A DNA stretch of 64,000 nucleotides from Chitinophagales bacterium (GTDB lineage Bacteria > Bacteroidota > Bacteroidia > Chitinophagales > CAIODY01), in assembly GCA_947452995.1 (NCBI GenBank), contig CANGEV010000004.1:1-64000 (forward strand), read 5' to 3'. The notes under the pieces were generated by a model. The model was not told where the DNA came from. It searched no databases and worked only from the letters and a program-made list of their open reading frames with translations. Each line of letters opens with the position of its first letter. Position 1 is the stretch's first letter. The position numbers were made by a program, and so were the translations under genes. This document shows, one piece after another, positions 11,535 to 21,415 of the stretch.

Positions 11535-11730
11535 AACAATTAAATCAACTATTAAAATAAAACCACAAATCAACAAAATAAATTTATACTAATATTAAGT
11601 AAGACTATTTCTTTGTTTGTAAATGTGTGCAATTGATCGGCATAGGCAACTTTTTAACTAGCAAACTGTACGAAACAATTACTAAATCGATTTTCGGATT
11701 AGTAAAGCCCTTTAACTCACTTATATATTG

Positions 11731-12030
11731 CTAATAATACGCAGCTTTTTTCATCTTCCGATTGTTAATTACTCCGAACGAGTATTTAACATCCAAAAAA
11801 TCAAATGCAAAAGCACCATTAGCATTCGCTTGTTTAACAGCTTCTACCTTCTGACCAACAATCCAACCGCTAAAATCCATGGCAACCAACAATGCCTTCG
11901 CATACGGAACAGGCTTACCTGTTCTTGAATCTGTAATTCGACCATTTGTTATGGTATGATGCTTATCCTTTTTGCATGCCCATATGCAACACAAAAAAAA
12001 TACCGCGCCTAAAATAGTTAGATGTTTCAT
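11731..12030 (-). CDS. Small lipoprotein with carboxypeptidase-regulatory-like fold start; possibly truncated by an in-frame TAG
   Basis: MKHLTILGAVFFLCCIWACKKDK lipobox-like N-term; GRITDSRTGKPVPYAKALLVA. Same frame stays open for 41 codons after the TAG at 11731-11733. Confidence 0.6.
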   Translation of the reverse strand: MKHLTILGAVFFLCCIWACKKDKHHTITNGRITDSRTGKPVPYAKALLVAMDFSGWIVGQKVEAVKQANANGAFAFDFLDVKYSFGVINNRKMKKAAYY

Positions 12031-12168
12031 ATCACATATTTTTTTCACGCTTTAAAACAAAGGAGAAAAAGTGATGGGCTTATGCATATTTTAAAATATT
12101 TAAAAATATTTTTTCATTTACTATAAATAATCGAATAAATAATTATATTAATAAAACACTTAGTGTTT

Positions 12169-14496
12169 TTAAAAATCAAAAGTCGCCTGAATCGTGTAGT
12201 TACGTGGCGGCATAGCAAAAGCTGGTCGCTCGGTATAAACCACATTCAATAAATTCTTCGCAACAAAACCTAAACGAATATGACTATTCAACTGATAGAA
12301 GAAACGTGCATCCCATAAATACGTCCCGTCCAGATGCGCTTGTCTAAACTTCGCAACCCCCACAGGAAACAAATCTGTATTCTCAAAAATCGCGTCGATA
12401 TTGATCGTCCGACTCATATAACGAAAGCCGCTACCTAATGTGAATTTTTTCCAACTGGCCTCCACATCAATCTTTGCCGTATGACGCGAACGATATTTTA
12501 GAAAATTAGTGGTCGTATCAGAATACGTCACCTTACGCGCATCATCCCATTTCAATTCTAATGGTTGTAAATACGTATAGCCCGCCATCACATTAAAATT
12601 CACTTTACCAATCTCTCCCTGCCCTACCAAGGTTGCCTCAGCACCATTGATTCGTGCTTGCGTTACATTAATCATCTTAAATCCTAAGTAATAAATAAAA
12701 CTATCTATCGGCGTCAACTCAGGGTGACGTGGATCATAGCCAGGATAGTACATATTAAACTGAAACTCATCCATATTATTATAAGTAGAGCTAAATGCTG
12801 CCACATCTAAAAAGCCTTGCCATTTCTGTATTTTCACCCCTTGCTTAATGCCTATTTCATAGCTTGTTCCGCTCTCCGCCTTTAAATTCGGATTAGGTAA
12901 TACATTCACACCGCCCACACGTGTGCGCACAAATTTTTCTCCAATACTAGGGAAACGATAGCCCATGCCCCACGAACCGCGCAAATAAGTAGCTTTAGCC
13001 AACTGATAATTGAAACCTGTGCGATAGACGGGTTTCGAAGTAGCGGTCGTTAAATCGATTCTAAACCATTCATTCCGCACCCCTGCCGACAACCATAATT
13101 TACCGATCTTCTGCTCGGCTTGCGCATAAATCGCCATATTATTTCCATCATGCTGCCCAAATAAATCAGCTTTCACTTTACTATAGGTATGCACTGCTCC
13201 ACCCGTCACATTCAGCCCAAAAGGGAAGCGTTTCTGTACTTGTTGTTCTGTATAATACAAATCGGCAGTACTCGATTGATTCGATGAATTGACATTATTA
13301 GAACGAAAAAAACGTGTACGCAAATTAATACTCAAACCATGTTCATCTGTCCACGTTAAATAAGGATCTACATTTAATCTTCTGGTACCACCATAACTAA
13401 CAGTCGTCGTGGCAGGATCAATACCACCATACGGAATATACATACCCGCGCTATCATTCATCCAATAAAAGAACGTAGCGCCTTTCGAAATTTGATTATT
13501 CATATTCAACCCAATGGTCATCCCCTTCACTTGTTGCACATGATAACGCAGATTGGCGTTGATACGTGCACGCGTATTGAAATCGCCTAATAAATAACTA
13601 CGGTTCCAATCTGTATATCCGGCGCCGCCAATAATCCAGTCGAGGTTTCCTTTCTTTTCAGAATGAAAGAAATTTATACCCGTGAACACCGGCGCTGTCT
13701 CACCCCACCATTGTGCTGCAGGAATCGGCGCATCCCCGTCCCAACCACTATAATAACTGATATGTGTCTTCGGCTTCGACTTCGCATAGGCAGTTCTAAA
13801 ATGTATAACCCCGTTCATCGCAGAAGAACCATACAAAGACGACGCAGCTCCTTTTAATACTTCCACTTGCTCGCAGTTTTCTATAGGCAAGAAATCCCAC
13901 TTCACATCCCCTGCATCGGCAGTAATTAAAGGCATATCGTCTATCATTACTAACACCCGACTTCCCGCTCCGTAACTCCATCCTCCTCCACCACGAATAT
14001 TCGCCTGCCCATCGATAATATCAACACCAGGGACCTTATTTAAAGCCTCATCTAATGCCGTAAAATTATTCTTCTCAATAAAACTTGGTTTTACCACTTC
14101 CATAGACACCGTCTCCTCTGCTACGTTCTTTGCAAACTTAGATCCACTCACGACTATCGTATTCAAGCCTTTGGTCTCTTTCTCTAATAAGATCGGACTA
14201 ACTCTTTGCACTATATTAGAAACAGGCATGCTGAATTGTTGCATTTTATAACCCAATGCACTCACCTTAATTTGCAAGGTGCTTGCATTTCCATTCTGCT
14301 TATAGTTTTCATCTACATGACCGTTATAGTCGGAATAAGCTATTGCCTTACCATCCACACTGATTAAGGCATTTACAACGCCTTCCTTGCTTATGGAATC
14401 CAAGACTTGAAATTGAATTTGAATGGTGTTTTGTTGGGCAAAAACTTGCTTGCCAAAAATAATTAATATAAAAACAGAGAGTAACTTTTTATACAT
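12169..14496 (-). CDS. TonB-dependent receptor with N-terminal carboxypeptidase-regulatory-like domain
   Basis: Plug domain (NFTALDEALNKVPGVDIIDGQANIRGGGGWSYGAGSRVLVMIDDMPL, VLKGAASSLYGSSAMNGVI), beta-barrel, C-terminal aromatic residue (IQATFDF). Confidence 0.93.
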   Translation of the reverse strand: MYKKLLSVFILIIFGKQVFAQQNTIQIQFQVLDSISKEGVVNALISVDGKAIAYSDYNGHVDENYKQNGNASTLQIKVSALGYKMQQFSMPVSNIVQRVSPILLEKETKGLNTIVVSGSKFAKNVAEETVSMEVVKPSFIEKNNFTALDEALNKVPGVDIIDGQANIRGGGGWSYGAGSRVLVMIDDMPLITADAGDVKWDFLPIENCEQVEVLKGAASSLYGSSAMNGVIHFRTAYAKSKPKTHISYYSGWDGDAPIPAAQWWGETAPVFTGINFFHSEKKGNLDWIIGGAGYTDWNRSYLLGDFNTRARINANLRYHVQQVKGMTIGLNMNNQISKGATFFYWMNDSAGMYIPYGGIDPATTTVSYGGTRRLNVDPYLTWTDEHGLSINLRTRFFRSNNVNSSNQSSTADLYYTEQQVQKRFPFGLNVTGGAVHTYSKVKADLFGQHDGNNMAIYAQAEQKIGKLWLSAGVRNEWFRIDLTTATSKPVYRTGFNYQLAKATYLRGSWGMGYRFPSIGEKFVRTRVGGVNVLPNPNLKAESGTSYEIGIKQGVKIQKWQGFLDVAAFSSTYNNMDEFQFNMYYPGYDPRHPELTPIDSFIYYLGFKMINVTQARINGAEATLVGQGEIGKVNFNVMAGYTYLQPLELKWDDARKVTYSDTTTNFLKYRSRHTAKIDVEASWKKFTLGSGFRYMSRTINIDAIFENTDLFPVGVAKFRQAHLDGTYLWDARFFYQLNSHIRLGFVAKNLLNVVYTERPAFAMPPRNYTIQATFDF

Positions 14497-14541
14497 AGTA
14501 GTGGTTTTCAAAGACAATATAAACAAATTAATTAAAATAAA

Positions 14542-14572
14542 AAAGGGCTGTATCGACGAGATACAGCCCTTT
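14542..14572 (-). terminator. Rho-independent terminator (metK side)
   Basis: Perfect 13-bp inverted repeat aaagggctgtatc-gacga-gatacagcccttt, with a T-rich run on the minus strand. Confidence 0.8.
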
Positions 14573-14589
14573 ACACGATTCTAAAAGAA

Positions 14590-15825
14590 TTATTTCAAAC
14601 CGAAAGCTTTCTTCACTTTAGCCACATAATCTAATTTCTCCCAAGTGAAAGTCTCGTAGGTTTTACCATTGATAGTTTTCTTACCAGGCGTTCTTCCCAT
14701 ATGACCATAAGCTGCTGTTTCGCTATAGATAGGCGTTTTCAATTTCAAACGATCGATGATAGCAGCTGGACGCATATCGAAAATATCTGCTATTTTCTTA
14801 GCCATTTCTCCGTCAGTCATTTTTACTTTCGAAGTTCCATAAGTATTCACATATAAACCTACTGGCTTTGCAACACCGATAGCATAAGCAACTTGCACCA
14901 ATACTTCGTCACACAATCCTGCAGCAACCATGTTCTTCGCGATATGACGCGTAGCATAAGCTGCTGAACGATCTACTTTAGAAGGATCTTTACCAGAGAA
15001 AGCTCCACCACCGTGTGCACCTTTACCGCCATACGTATCAACGATAATCTTACGACCAGTCAAACCTGTATCGCCGTGCGGTCCGCCAATAACGAACTTT
15101 CCTGTTGGGTTGATATGGTAAACAACTTTGTTGTCGAATAATACTTGTATTTTCTTAGGCAATTTCTTCATGATACGAGGAATCAAAAGCTTGATCATAT
15201 CCTCCTTGATTTTCTTCAACATCACATCTTCTTTCGCGAAGTCGTCGTGTTGTGTTGAAATTACAATCGTATCGATACGAATAGGACGATTATTATCATC
15301 GTATTCAATAGTAACTTGTGATTTAGCATCCGGACGAAGATATTTCATGATTTTACCTTCTTTACGGATAGCCGCTAATTCTTCTAATAACAAATGTGAC
15401 AATGCTAGTGGCAATGGCATAAACGTATCAGTATCCTTACAAGCATAACCGAACATCATACCCTGGTCGCCCGCACCTTGTTCTTTGTGTAAGCCTTTTC
15501 CTTCATCAACACCTTGCGCGATATCTGGCGATTGTTGGTGAATAGCCACCAAAATACCACAGCTATCTGCTTCGAACATATAGTCAGCTTTCGTATAACC
15601 AATATTTTTAATGGTATTACGAATTACCGCTTGGTAATCAATATTAGCTTTTGTTGTAATCTCACCGGCAACAACCACCTGACCAGTGGTAACCAATGTT
15701 TCACATGCTACACGACTTTTAGCATCTTGCGCCAACATGGCGTCAATCACAGCATCGGAAATCTGATCGGCTACTTTATCTGGGTGACCTTCAGAAACTG
15801 ACTCAGAAGTAAATAAATAAGACAT
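14590..15825 (-). CDS. metK: S-adenosylmethionine synthetase
   Basis: [57 protein letters not shown]. Confidence 0.97.
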   Translation of the reverse strand: MSYLFTSESVSEGHPDKVADQISDAVIDAMLAQDAKSRVACETLVTTGQVVVAGEITTKANIDYQAVIRNTIKNIGYTKADYMFEADSCGILVAIHQQSPDIAQGVDEGKGLHKEQGAGDQGMMFGYACKDTDTFMPLPLALSHLLLEELAAIRKEGKIMKYLRPDAKSQVTIEYDDNNRPIRIDTIVISTQHDDFAKEDVMLKKIKEDMIKLLIPRIMKKLPKKIQVLFDNKVVYHINPTGKFVIGGPHGDTGLTGRKIIVDTYGGKGAHGGGAFSGKDPSKVDRSAAYATRHIAKNMVAAGLCDEVLVQVAYAIGVAKPVGLYVNTYGTSKVKMTDGEMAKKIADIFDMRPAAIIDRLKLKTPIYSETAAYGHMGRTPGKKTINGKTYETFTWEKLDYVAKVKKAFGLK

Positions 15826-15879
15826 ATTAATGGTTTTATTGGGTACAAATGTAGAAAAACTGAAGCAAATTCTAAATTA

Positions 15880-17469
15880 TTATTGAAGATGTTTCAAAGC
15901 AGCTTTAATAGCCGTATCGTCACTTTCGTAAATATAGTAGAAAGCGTCTCCGCCCCATACTTGTCGAGCGATATATGCCTTCAATTCACGAGAGATAAAA
16001 TCTCGAGTTGACGCACTTATTACACCGACATATTTGGTCGATTTCATGGAAGAATTAATCAATCCATTTAAAATCTTAGCATCCTTATCAAAATTCTTAT
16101 CAAATGCATCCACTGTTCCAAATGCCGCTACACTAGCCTTATTATGCGCAACATATTCGTACGCATATTGCTGAAGCGCTCCTCCGTTAAGCAAAGATCT
16201 AACAATAGGATCGCCGCCAAGCGTGGTATCTAATGGAACGAAAATATCAGGGCGAACGCCACCACCAGCATACACTGGACGATGTTTAACCATGGTAAAG
16301 TACTTCATCGTATCTGCATTCTTTATTGAATCTACATTCGTCAATTCGCCGTGTTTATAGCGATTATAGACATCCAAGTCGTAGTCGGCCTCCCCTAACT
16401 GATACTTTTTCTGAATGCATCTTCCACTCGGCGTATAATAACGTGCGACTGTTAAACGCAATGCAGAACCATCATTCAACTGATATTGTTCTTGCACAAG
16501 ACCTTTACCAAATGTACGACGTCCAATAATAGTCGCGCGATCCCAATCTTGTAAAGCTCCCGATACAATTTCACTTGCGCTAGCTGAACCCTCATCTACC
16601 AAAACAACAATCTGCCCTTTTTCGAACATCCCTTCCACATGCGATTTATAGTCCTGACGAGTACGGTTACGTCCTACTGTATACACTAGGGTTCTATCGC
16701 CTTCCACTAACTCATCTAAAATTTTTGTCGCTGCTTCAAGATACCCTCCACCATTGCCGCGCAAGTCGATAACCAATTTCTTCATGGACCCTTTATTCAA
16801 AAGACTATCCAAACGTTGCATAAACTCGATATACGTATTCTCTGCAAAACGATTTACCTTAATATAGCCGACTTCTTTATTCAACATAAAAGCCGCATCA
16901 ATACTATAAAGTGGAATCTGACCACGTGTAATGGTAAAATAAGTAAGCTTTTTAGCACTTCCACGAATGATCCCAACCTTCACTTTACTACCGCCTTTCC
17001 CACGTAATTTTTTAACGACATTCTCATTGGTGATTTTAATGCCCGCAACTAATGTGTCATTGATTGTAACAATCCGATCTCCGGATAAAATACCCACTTG
17101 CTGAGAAGGACCTCCTGAAATAACATTAACGACCATAATAGTATCCTTTACAATAAAGAACTCCACGCCTATTCCTTCAAAATTGCCTTCCAACTGTTCG
17201 TTTACCCCTTTCAATTCTTCTGCTGAGATATAGGAGCTATGCGGATCCAACTGCTTAAGCAATTCAACATAGGATTGCTCCTTAATCTTGTTCATATCTA
17301 AGGTATCGACGTAATTACTCGAAATATAATTTAATAACTCATCGAATTTAGATTGTCCTCCACCGAATTTACTTCCGCTATTCGCACCCAATCGCATTCC
17401 TATAAAAACCCCAAGTATCACTGAGATAGCAATAATTGTAGGGAGCCAAAATTTGTTTTGTTCTTTCAT
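15880..17469 (-). CDS. S41 family C-terminal processing peptidase (CtpA-like)
   Basis: PDZ-like segment, VDEGSASASEIVSGALQDWDRATIIGRRTFGKGLVQ catalytic Ser/Lys motif. ATG at 17469 (MKEQNKFW) preferred. Confidence 0.93.
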   Translation of the reverse strand: MKEQNKFWLPTIIAISVILGVFIGMRLGANSGSKFGGGQSKFDELLNYISSNYVDTLDMNKIKEQSYVELLKQLDPHSSYISAEELKGVNEQLEGNFEGIGVEFFIVKDTIMVVNVISGGPSQQVGILSGDRIVTINDTLVAGIKITNENVVKKLRGKGGSKVKVGIIRGSAKKLTYFTITRGQIPLYSIDAAFMLNKEVGYIKVNRFAENTYIEFMQRLDSLLNKGSMKKLVIDLRGNGGGYLEAATKILDELVEGDRTLVYTVGRNRTRQDYKSHVEGMFEKGQIVVLVDEGSASASEIVSGALQDWDRATIIGRRTFGKGLVQEQYQLNDGSALRLTVARYYTPSGRCIQKKYQLGEADYDLDVYNRYKHGELTNVDSIKNADTMKYFTMVKHRPVYAGGGVRPDIFVPLDTTLGGDPIVRSLLNGGALQQYAYEYVAHNKASVAAFGTVDAFDKNFDKDAKILNGLINSSMKSTKYVGVISASTRDFISRELKAYIARQVWGGDAFYYIYESDDTAIKAALKHLQ

Positions 17470-17534
17470 GTTGAAAATTAGAAGGGCAAATATAGTTAGC
17501 AATTACACATCCCGTGCCTTTTATGAAATAAAAA

Positions 17535-17556
17535 ACCCCGTAATTTCTTACGGGGT
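17535..17556 (-). terminator. Rho-independent terminator
   Basis: accccgtaa-tttc-ttacggggt hairpin, with a minus-strand T run (plus-strand A run), after the stop of the 17577..21314 gene. Confidence 0.75.
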
Positions 17557-17576
17557 CCTTAATTAATGTCAGAAAA

Positions 17577-20500
17577 TTACTTTTCAATTACAACTTGTCC
17601 ATTACCTTTTAACAGCCCATTTTCGATGATACGATAGACATACGTACCAGCACTCAAATCACCCAATAGCACTTGAACTTTATTGCTTACTAAATCTTGT
17701 TGCAAGACAACTTGTCCCATAAGATTTAATAATTGGAACTTCGCAATAGATGATTGCTCACGTTGAACGGTAAGCACCCCATTACTTTCGACTGGTGAAG
17801 GATAAACGCGAACATCATTCGAATTAACTGTCTCCACACCTGTAGCAAAATCATTATCCAGAACAGTCACCTGCATCGTTGTTTGCGAACCAAGGATTGC
17901 ATTTTGAGCAGAATTTAAAGTGATTGTAAACACTTCTGGCGTTTCAAAGAGATTATCATCTACTATGTTAATTTGAATATTGTTCACTGTATTAAATGCA
18001 GGGATAATCAGCGGACTTGCAGTAATCACCACATAATCAGAACCCGCCAAACATGTACCTGCAGTCACAGTAAATGAAACAGAAACAGGGGATGCAGTAG
18101 GGTTGCTTACGTAAACAGGGGCATTCAATACCAAGGTCTGACCCTCTTTAACGGTATTCGCAGTACTAGCAAATTGGGCAACCGCTTGTAAACCACCATT
18201 ATCATTATCTGTGATTGTACCTGTAAAAGTGCTTGCAGCACCAATCGTCGCGCTCACAGCATTACTTAATACAATGGTGAAATTCTCCGTTCCTTCAACA
18301 ATGGCATCGTCGAAGATACTGAAGGTTACATTTTGTGGCGTAGTACTATTAGGAAGGAAAATAATTGTTTGTGAAACAGTCCCGGTAACATCAGAACCGA
18401 TAGTAGCAGTTCCACTAGTTAATGTTGCTGTTACACTCACAGTCGTCGCACTAGAATTTTGTATCATCACCGGTACAGTAACTGTTCCTGCGCTTTCAAT
18501 ATAAGTATTAGAGGTTGTGCCAAAATAAACTGTTGGTGCTAGGACATCATTATCAATAATAGAGACAGCATCCGTTTGAAAACTTCCCATTGTTGCTCCT
18601 ACTGGATTTACTAGAACAAACACAATACTTTCTGTTGACTCAACCAAAGCATCGTCAACAATGCTAACAGTTATGTATTTCACAGTATCACCCGGATAAA
18701 AAGTAACAGTTCCTAACGGAGCTGAAATTGAATAATCAGACATCATGGTAGCAGTTCCTGCAAGCGTATATGAAACAGTTACCGTATCACAGTGTACATT
18801 ACTTAAGAATACAGGAACTTGCAACATTCCACCAGCCTCTCCAATTGTTTGTGTCGGATTACTGCTAAATGAAACACTAGGCGTAGGATCATTTTGTACG
18901 ATGTCAATATAATAGATAGAATCCTGTCCAATCAACACATTCACTGGATTTGACATTGTAAGAACAATGCTTTCTAAAAACTCAGGTACACAGTCATCTA
19001 ATAATGAGAACTGAACATACTGCGTATCATTGGCAGAAGCAAACGTTAAGGTTTGAGGATTGGTCATGATAAAATCAGCTCCGTTAGTGGCTGTCGTATT
19101 CATCATATCCAGATTCACAGTAACAGTCATAGGAAATACTGGAGTTGACCCAGAAGCAATCACTGGTATAGTAAGTGCAGCATTCATTTCTGCATACATC
19201 ACATAAGTAGGTTGCTCAAAATTTACAGAAACAGTTGGTCCCACGTAAACATCATCATCCAAGATATCTACTTGAGTGTTTGTCAGCGATGAATTAATTT
19301 GAGTATAAGGCCCTGCAGCATATAACATCAATGCAAATGATTCTGTCCCTTCAAAAATCAAATCTTGAATAATCGGAATGGTTACAAATAGCTGCGTATC
19401 GGTTGCTCCGAAATTTAAAATCGCCCCAGGGAAGGTATAATCTAACCCCAAAGTGGTACTAATATCCATTGACATCACACTAACCGTACCTCCTAAACCA
19501 TAATCGTTGGTAAAATTAACAGGTATTTGGATGGCTCCACCACCTTCTGCAATGCTCCAATTAGCCGTATTGAATGAAAAGCTAGGAACTGGATTCATAT
19601 CATTAACGGTAATGTTTGTACTCGTAGTACTTAAACCAGCTACAGCTTGACAATTAGCCCAAGTTGCATCCAGCGTAAATGTCTGCGGGATTCCGCTCAT
19701 ATTTAATGTGCTATTGCTATAAATATCAAGTGTAATACTTGTCGAAGTTTGCCCAGGAGGAATAACAACAACGATAGAATTAGTGCCATTTGTATATCCA
19801 TTAAAATCCCATGTTAAACTACCCGGCTGGTAATTAGAAGCCGGAGTAACATTAACAGTAACATACATGGTATCGCAATGTGCCGCACTTAAATTAAGCG
19901 GAATAATTTGTCCTAATTGCCCTTCATTGTAGGTATATGTTGATGCACCAAAACTTACACTTGGTGGTGCGTCATTTGGTAAAATGTCTAAACTATAAAT
20001 AGAATCAATGCCAATGATCACACCTGGACTTGGGTTAGAAACTAAAAGTTGAATACTCTCTAGCAATTCACATACACACTCATCATAGATATCTAAACTA
20101 ACATATTGGGTATCCTGAGCATTCAAGAAAGTTAATGTAGTATTGGTGAAGCTATAATCAATACCTGCTGTTGCAGTGGTATTGGTGGCTATTAAACTAA
20201 CATCAGCCGTATAAGGACCCGCTGCACTTGCATTCAATACAACAGGTATCTGCAAAGTGATCGCTTGTTCCAAAATACTATTATTAACTGGCGCTAAAAA
20301 CTGAATTGAATTACTTGGTACTACATCATTATCTAAGATATCTATTCGCATGGTATCCTGTGCGACAGCGAGGATTTGGGCATTTTGAGGATTCGTTAAC
20401 TCAACATAAAGATCTTCTGTAGGCTCAATAATTAAATCATCAATAATCTGCAAAGTATCCGGATCGATCAAACCATTCCAATATGGCGGAATCACCACTG

Positions 20501-21314
20501 TTTGCGTCACAAAATTATAATCTGCGCCACTTGTTGCAGATCCACTTCCAACTTGTAATACAACATCTACTTTAGTTGTATCACTATTGGCAAAAATCAC
20601 ATGCATTGGAATATTCACTGTACCGCTGTTTTCATTAAAAACGGCATAAGTAGAATCAAAAAAGACAGTTGGTGGTATTGGGGTGCCGCAAGGAAATGCA
20701 ACGTGACTTCCTAACATAGTGAAGGTATTCATCGGATAAGCAGTCCACTCATACATTCCTTTCAACATCCAATTCTTTTCTCCATTATAGATATTTGGAT
20801 TACGAACTAAAGTTCTATTGACTGAAAAATTATTGGTGAGAGGTGTATTGATCTGCCAAGAAGAGCCTGGATTCGAACACATTTCTCCAAAAATATCGAG
20901 CGTATCCCCGTTAATGGTATTCAACAAATAAAGCGCATCATTGCCATTAAAATTCAAGCTTGCCCATGTTGTATCACGCACTGCAACAATGGCAGGGTCA
21001 ACACCTGATGCACCGCCATTATTAATAACATAGACATCTCCAGGACTTAAATTTACAGGAGGCAATAAAAAAGTAGATCCTCCTGCACAGTTGCCATTAC
21101 TAATTATACCAACCAAATATCCTGCTAAGTTGATCGGTGCAGGACTAGGATTATAAATTTCAATAACCTTACTTCCTCCATAACCAACTCCTGGCTCTAC
21201 ATATTCACTAAAGAATAAGTCCGTACAAGGCAAGCCGTATGTAGATTGTGCTCTTGCCTTTATTAGGAAAGTACTTAAAATTAGAAAAACGACAATAGTA
21301 GCTATTTTCTTCAT
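17577..21314 (-). CDS. Lamin-tail-domain plus multi Calx-beta repeat protein, T9SS type A sorting domain
   Basis: N-term LFFSEYVEPGVGYGGSKVIEIYNPSPAPINLAGYLVG; about eight repeats with xxSFxxxxxxxxEGxG...EGTExFxxxLxNP...ITDND; C-term VRVYPSPVESNGVLTVQ...GQVVIEK. Confidence 0.92.
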   Translation of the reverse strand: MKKIATIVVFLILSTFLIKARAQSTYGLPCTDLFFSEYVEPGVGYGGSKVIEIYNPSPAPINLAGYLVGIISNGNCAGGSTFLLPPVNLSPGDVYVINNGGASGVDPAIVAVRDTTWASLNFNGNDALYLLNTINGDTLDIFGEMCSNPGSSWQINTPLTNNFSVNRTLVRNPNIYNGEKNWMLKGMYEWTAYPMNTFTMLGSHVAFPCGTPIPPTVFFDSTYAVFNENSGTVNIPMHVIFANSDTTKVDVVLQVGSGSATSGADYNFVTQTVVIPPYWNGLIDPDTLQIIDDLIIEPTEDLYVELTNPQNAQILAVAQDTMRIDILDNDVVPSNSIQFLAPVNNSILEQAITLQIPVVLNASAAGPYTADVSLIATNTTATAGIDYSFTNTTLTFLNAQDTQYVSLDIYDECVCELLESIQLLVSNPSPGVIIGIDSIYSLDILPNDAPPSVSFGASTYTYNEGQLGQIIPLNLSAAHCDTMYVTVNVTPASNYQPGSLTWDFNGYTNGTNSIVVVIPPGQTSTSITLDIYSNSTLNMSGIPQTFTLDATWANCQAVAGLSTTSTNITVNDMNPVPSFSFNTANWSIAEGGGAIQIPVNFTNDYGLGGTVSVMSMDISTTLGLDYTFPGAILNFGATDTQLFVTIPIIQDLIFEGTESFALMLYAAGPYTQINSSLTNTQVDILDDDVYVGPTVSVNFEQPTYVMYAEMNAALTIPVIASGSTPVFPMTVTVNLDMMNTTATNGADFIMTNPQTLTFASANDTQYVQFSLLDDCVPEFLESIVLTMSNPVNVLIGQDSIYYIDIVQNDPTPSVSFSSNPTQTIGEAGGMLQVPVFLSNVHCDTVTVSYTLAGTATMMSDYSISAPLGTVTFYPGDTVKYITVSIVDDALVESTESIVFVLVNPVGATMGSFQTDAVSIIDNDVLAPTVYFGTTSNTYIESAGTVTVPVMIQNSSATTVSVTATLTSGTATIGSDVTGTVSQTIIFLPNSTTPQNVTFSIFDDAIVEGTENFTIVLSNAVSATIGAASTFTGTITDNDNGGLQAVAQFASTANTVKEGQTLVLNAPVYVSNPTASPVSVSFTVTAGTCLAGSDYVVITASPLIIPAFNTVNNIQINIVDDNLFETPEVFTITLNSAQNAILGSQTTMQVTVLDNDFATGVETVNSNDVRVYPSPVESNGVLTVQREQSSIAKFQLLNLMGQVVLQQDLVSNKVQVLLGDLSAGTYVYRIIENGLLKGNGQVVIEK

Positions 21315-21374
21315 TGCATTAAATTATGTCTTAAAAATATAAAAAAATACCCGCTTTCAGATGATTTAACCAAT

Positions 21375-21406
21375 AAAAAAAGCCCCGCTAATAGCGAGGC
21401 TTTTTT
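21375..21406 (-). terminator. Rho-independent terminator
   Basis: aaaaaagccccgct-aat-agcgaggctttttt, 14-bp arms with one mismatch. Confidence 0.75.
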
Positions 21407-21415
21407 GACTTAGGA

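Noticed and set aside
5855-12030. Stop-codon reassignment as the explanation for the interrupted genes
   Set aside because: One interruption is TAA and the other TAG, while both codons clearly terminate many intact genes in the window; mutation or sequence error is simpler.
12169-14496. SusC/SusD-type glycan utilisation locus
   Set aside because: No SusD-like lipoprotein or glycoside hydrolase adjoins either TonB receptor.
15128-15448. 106-aa plus-strand ORF
   Set aside because: Antisense inside metK.
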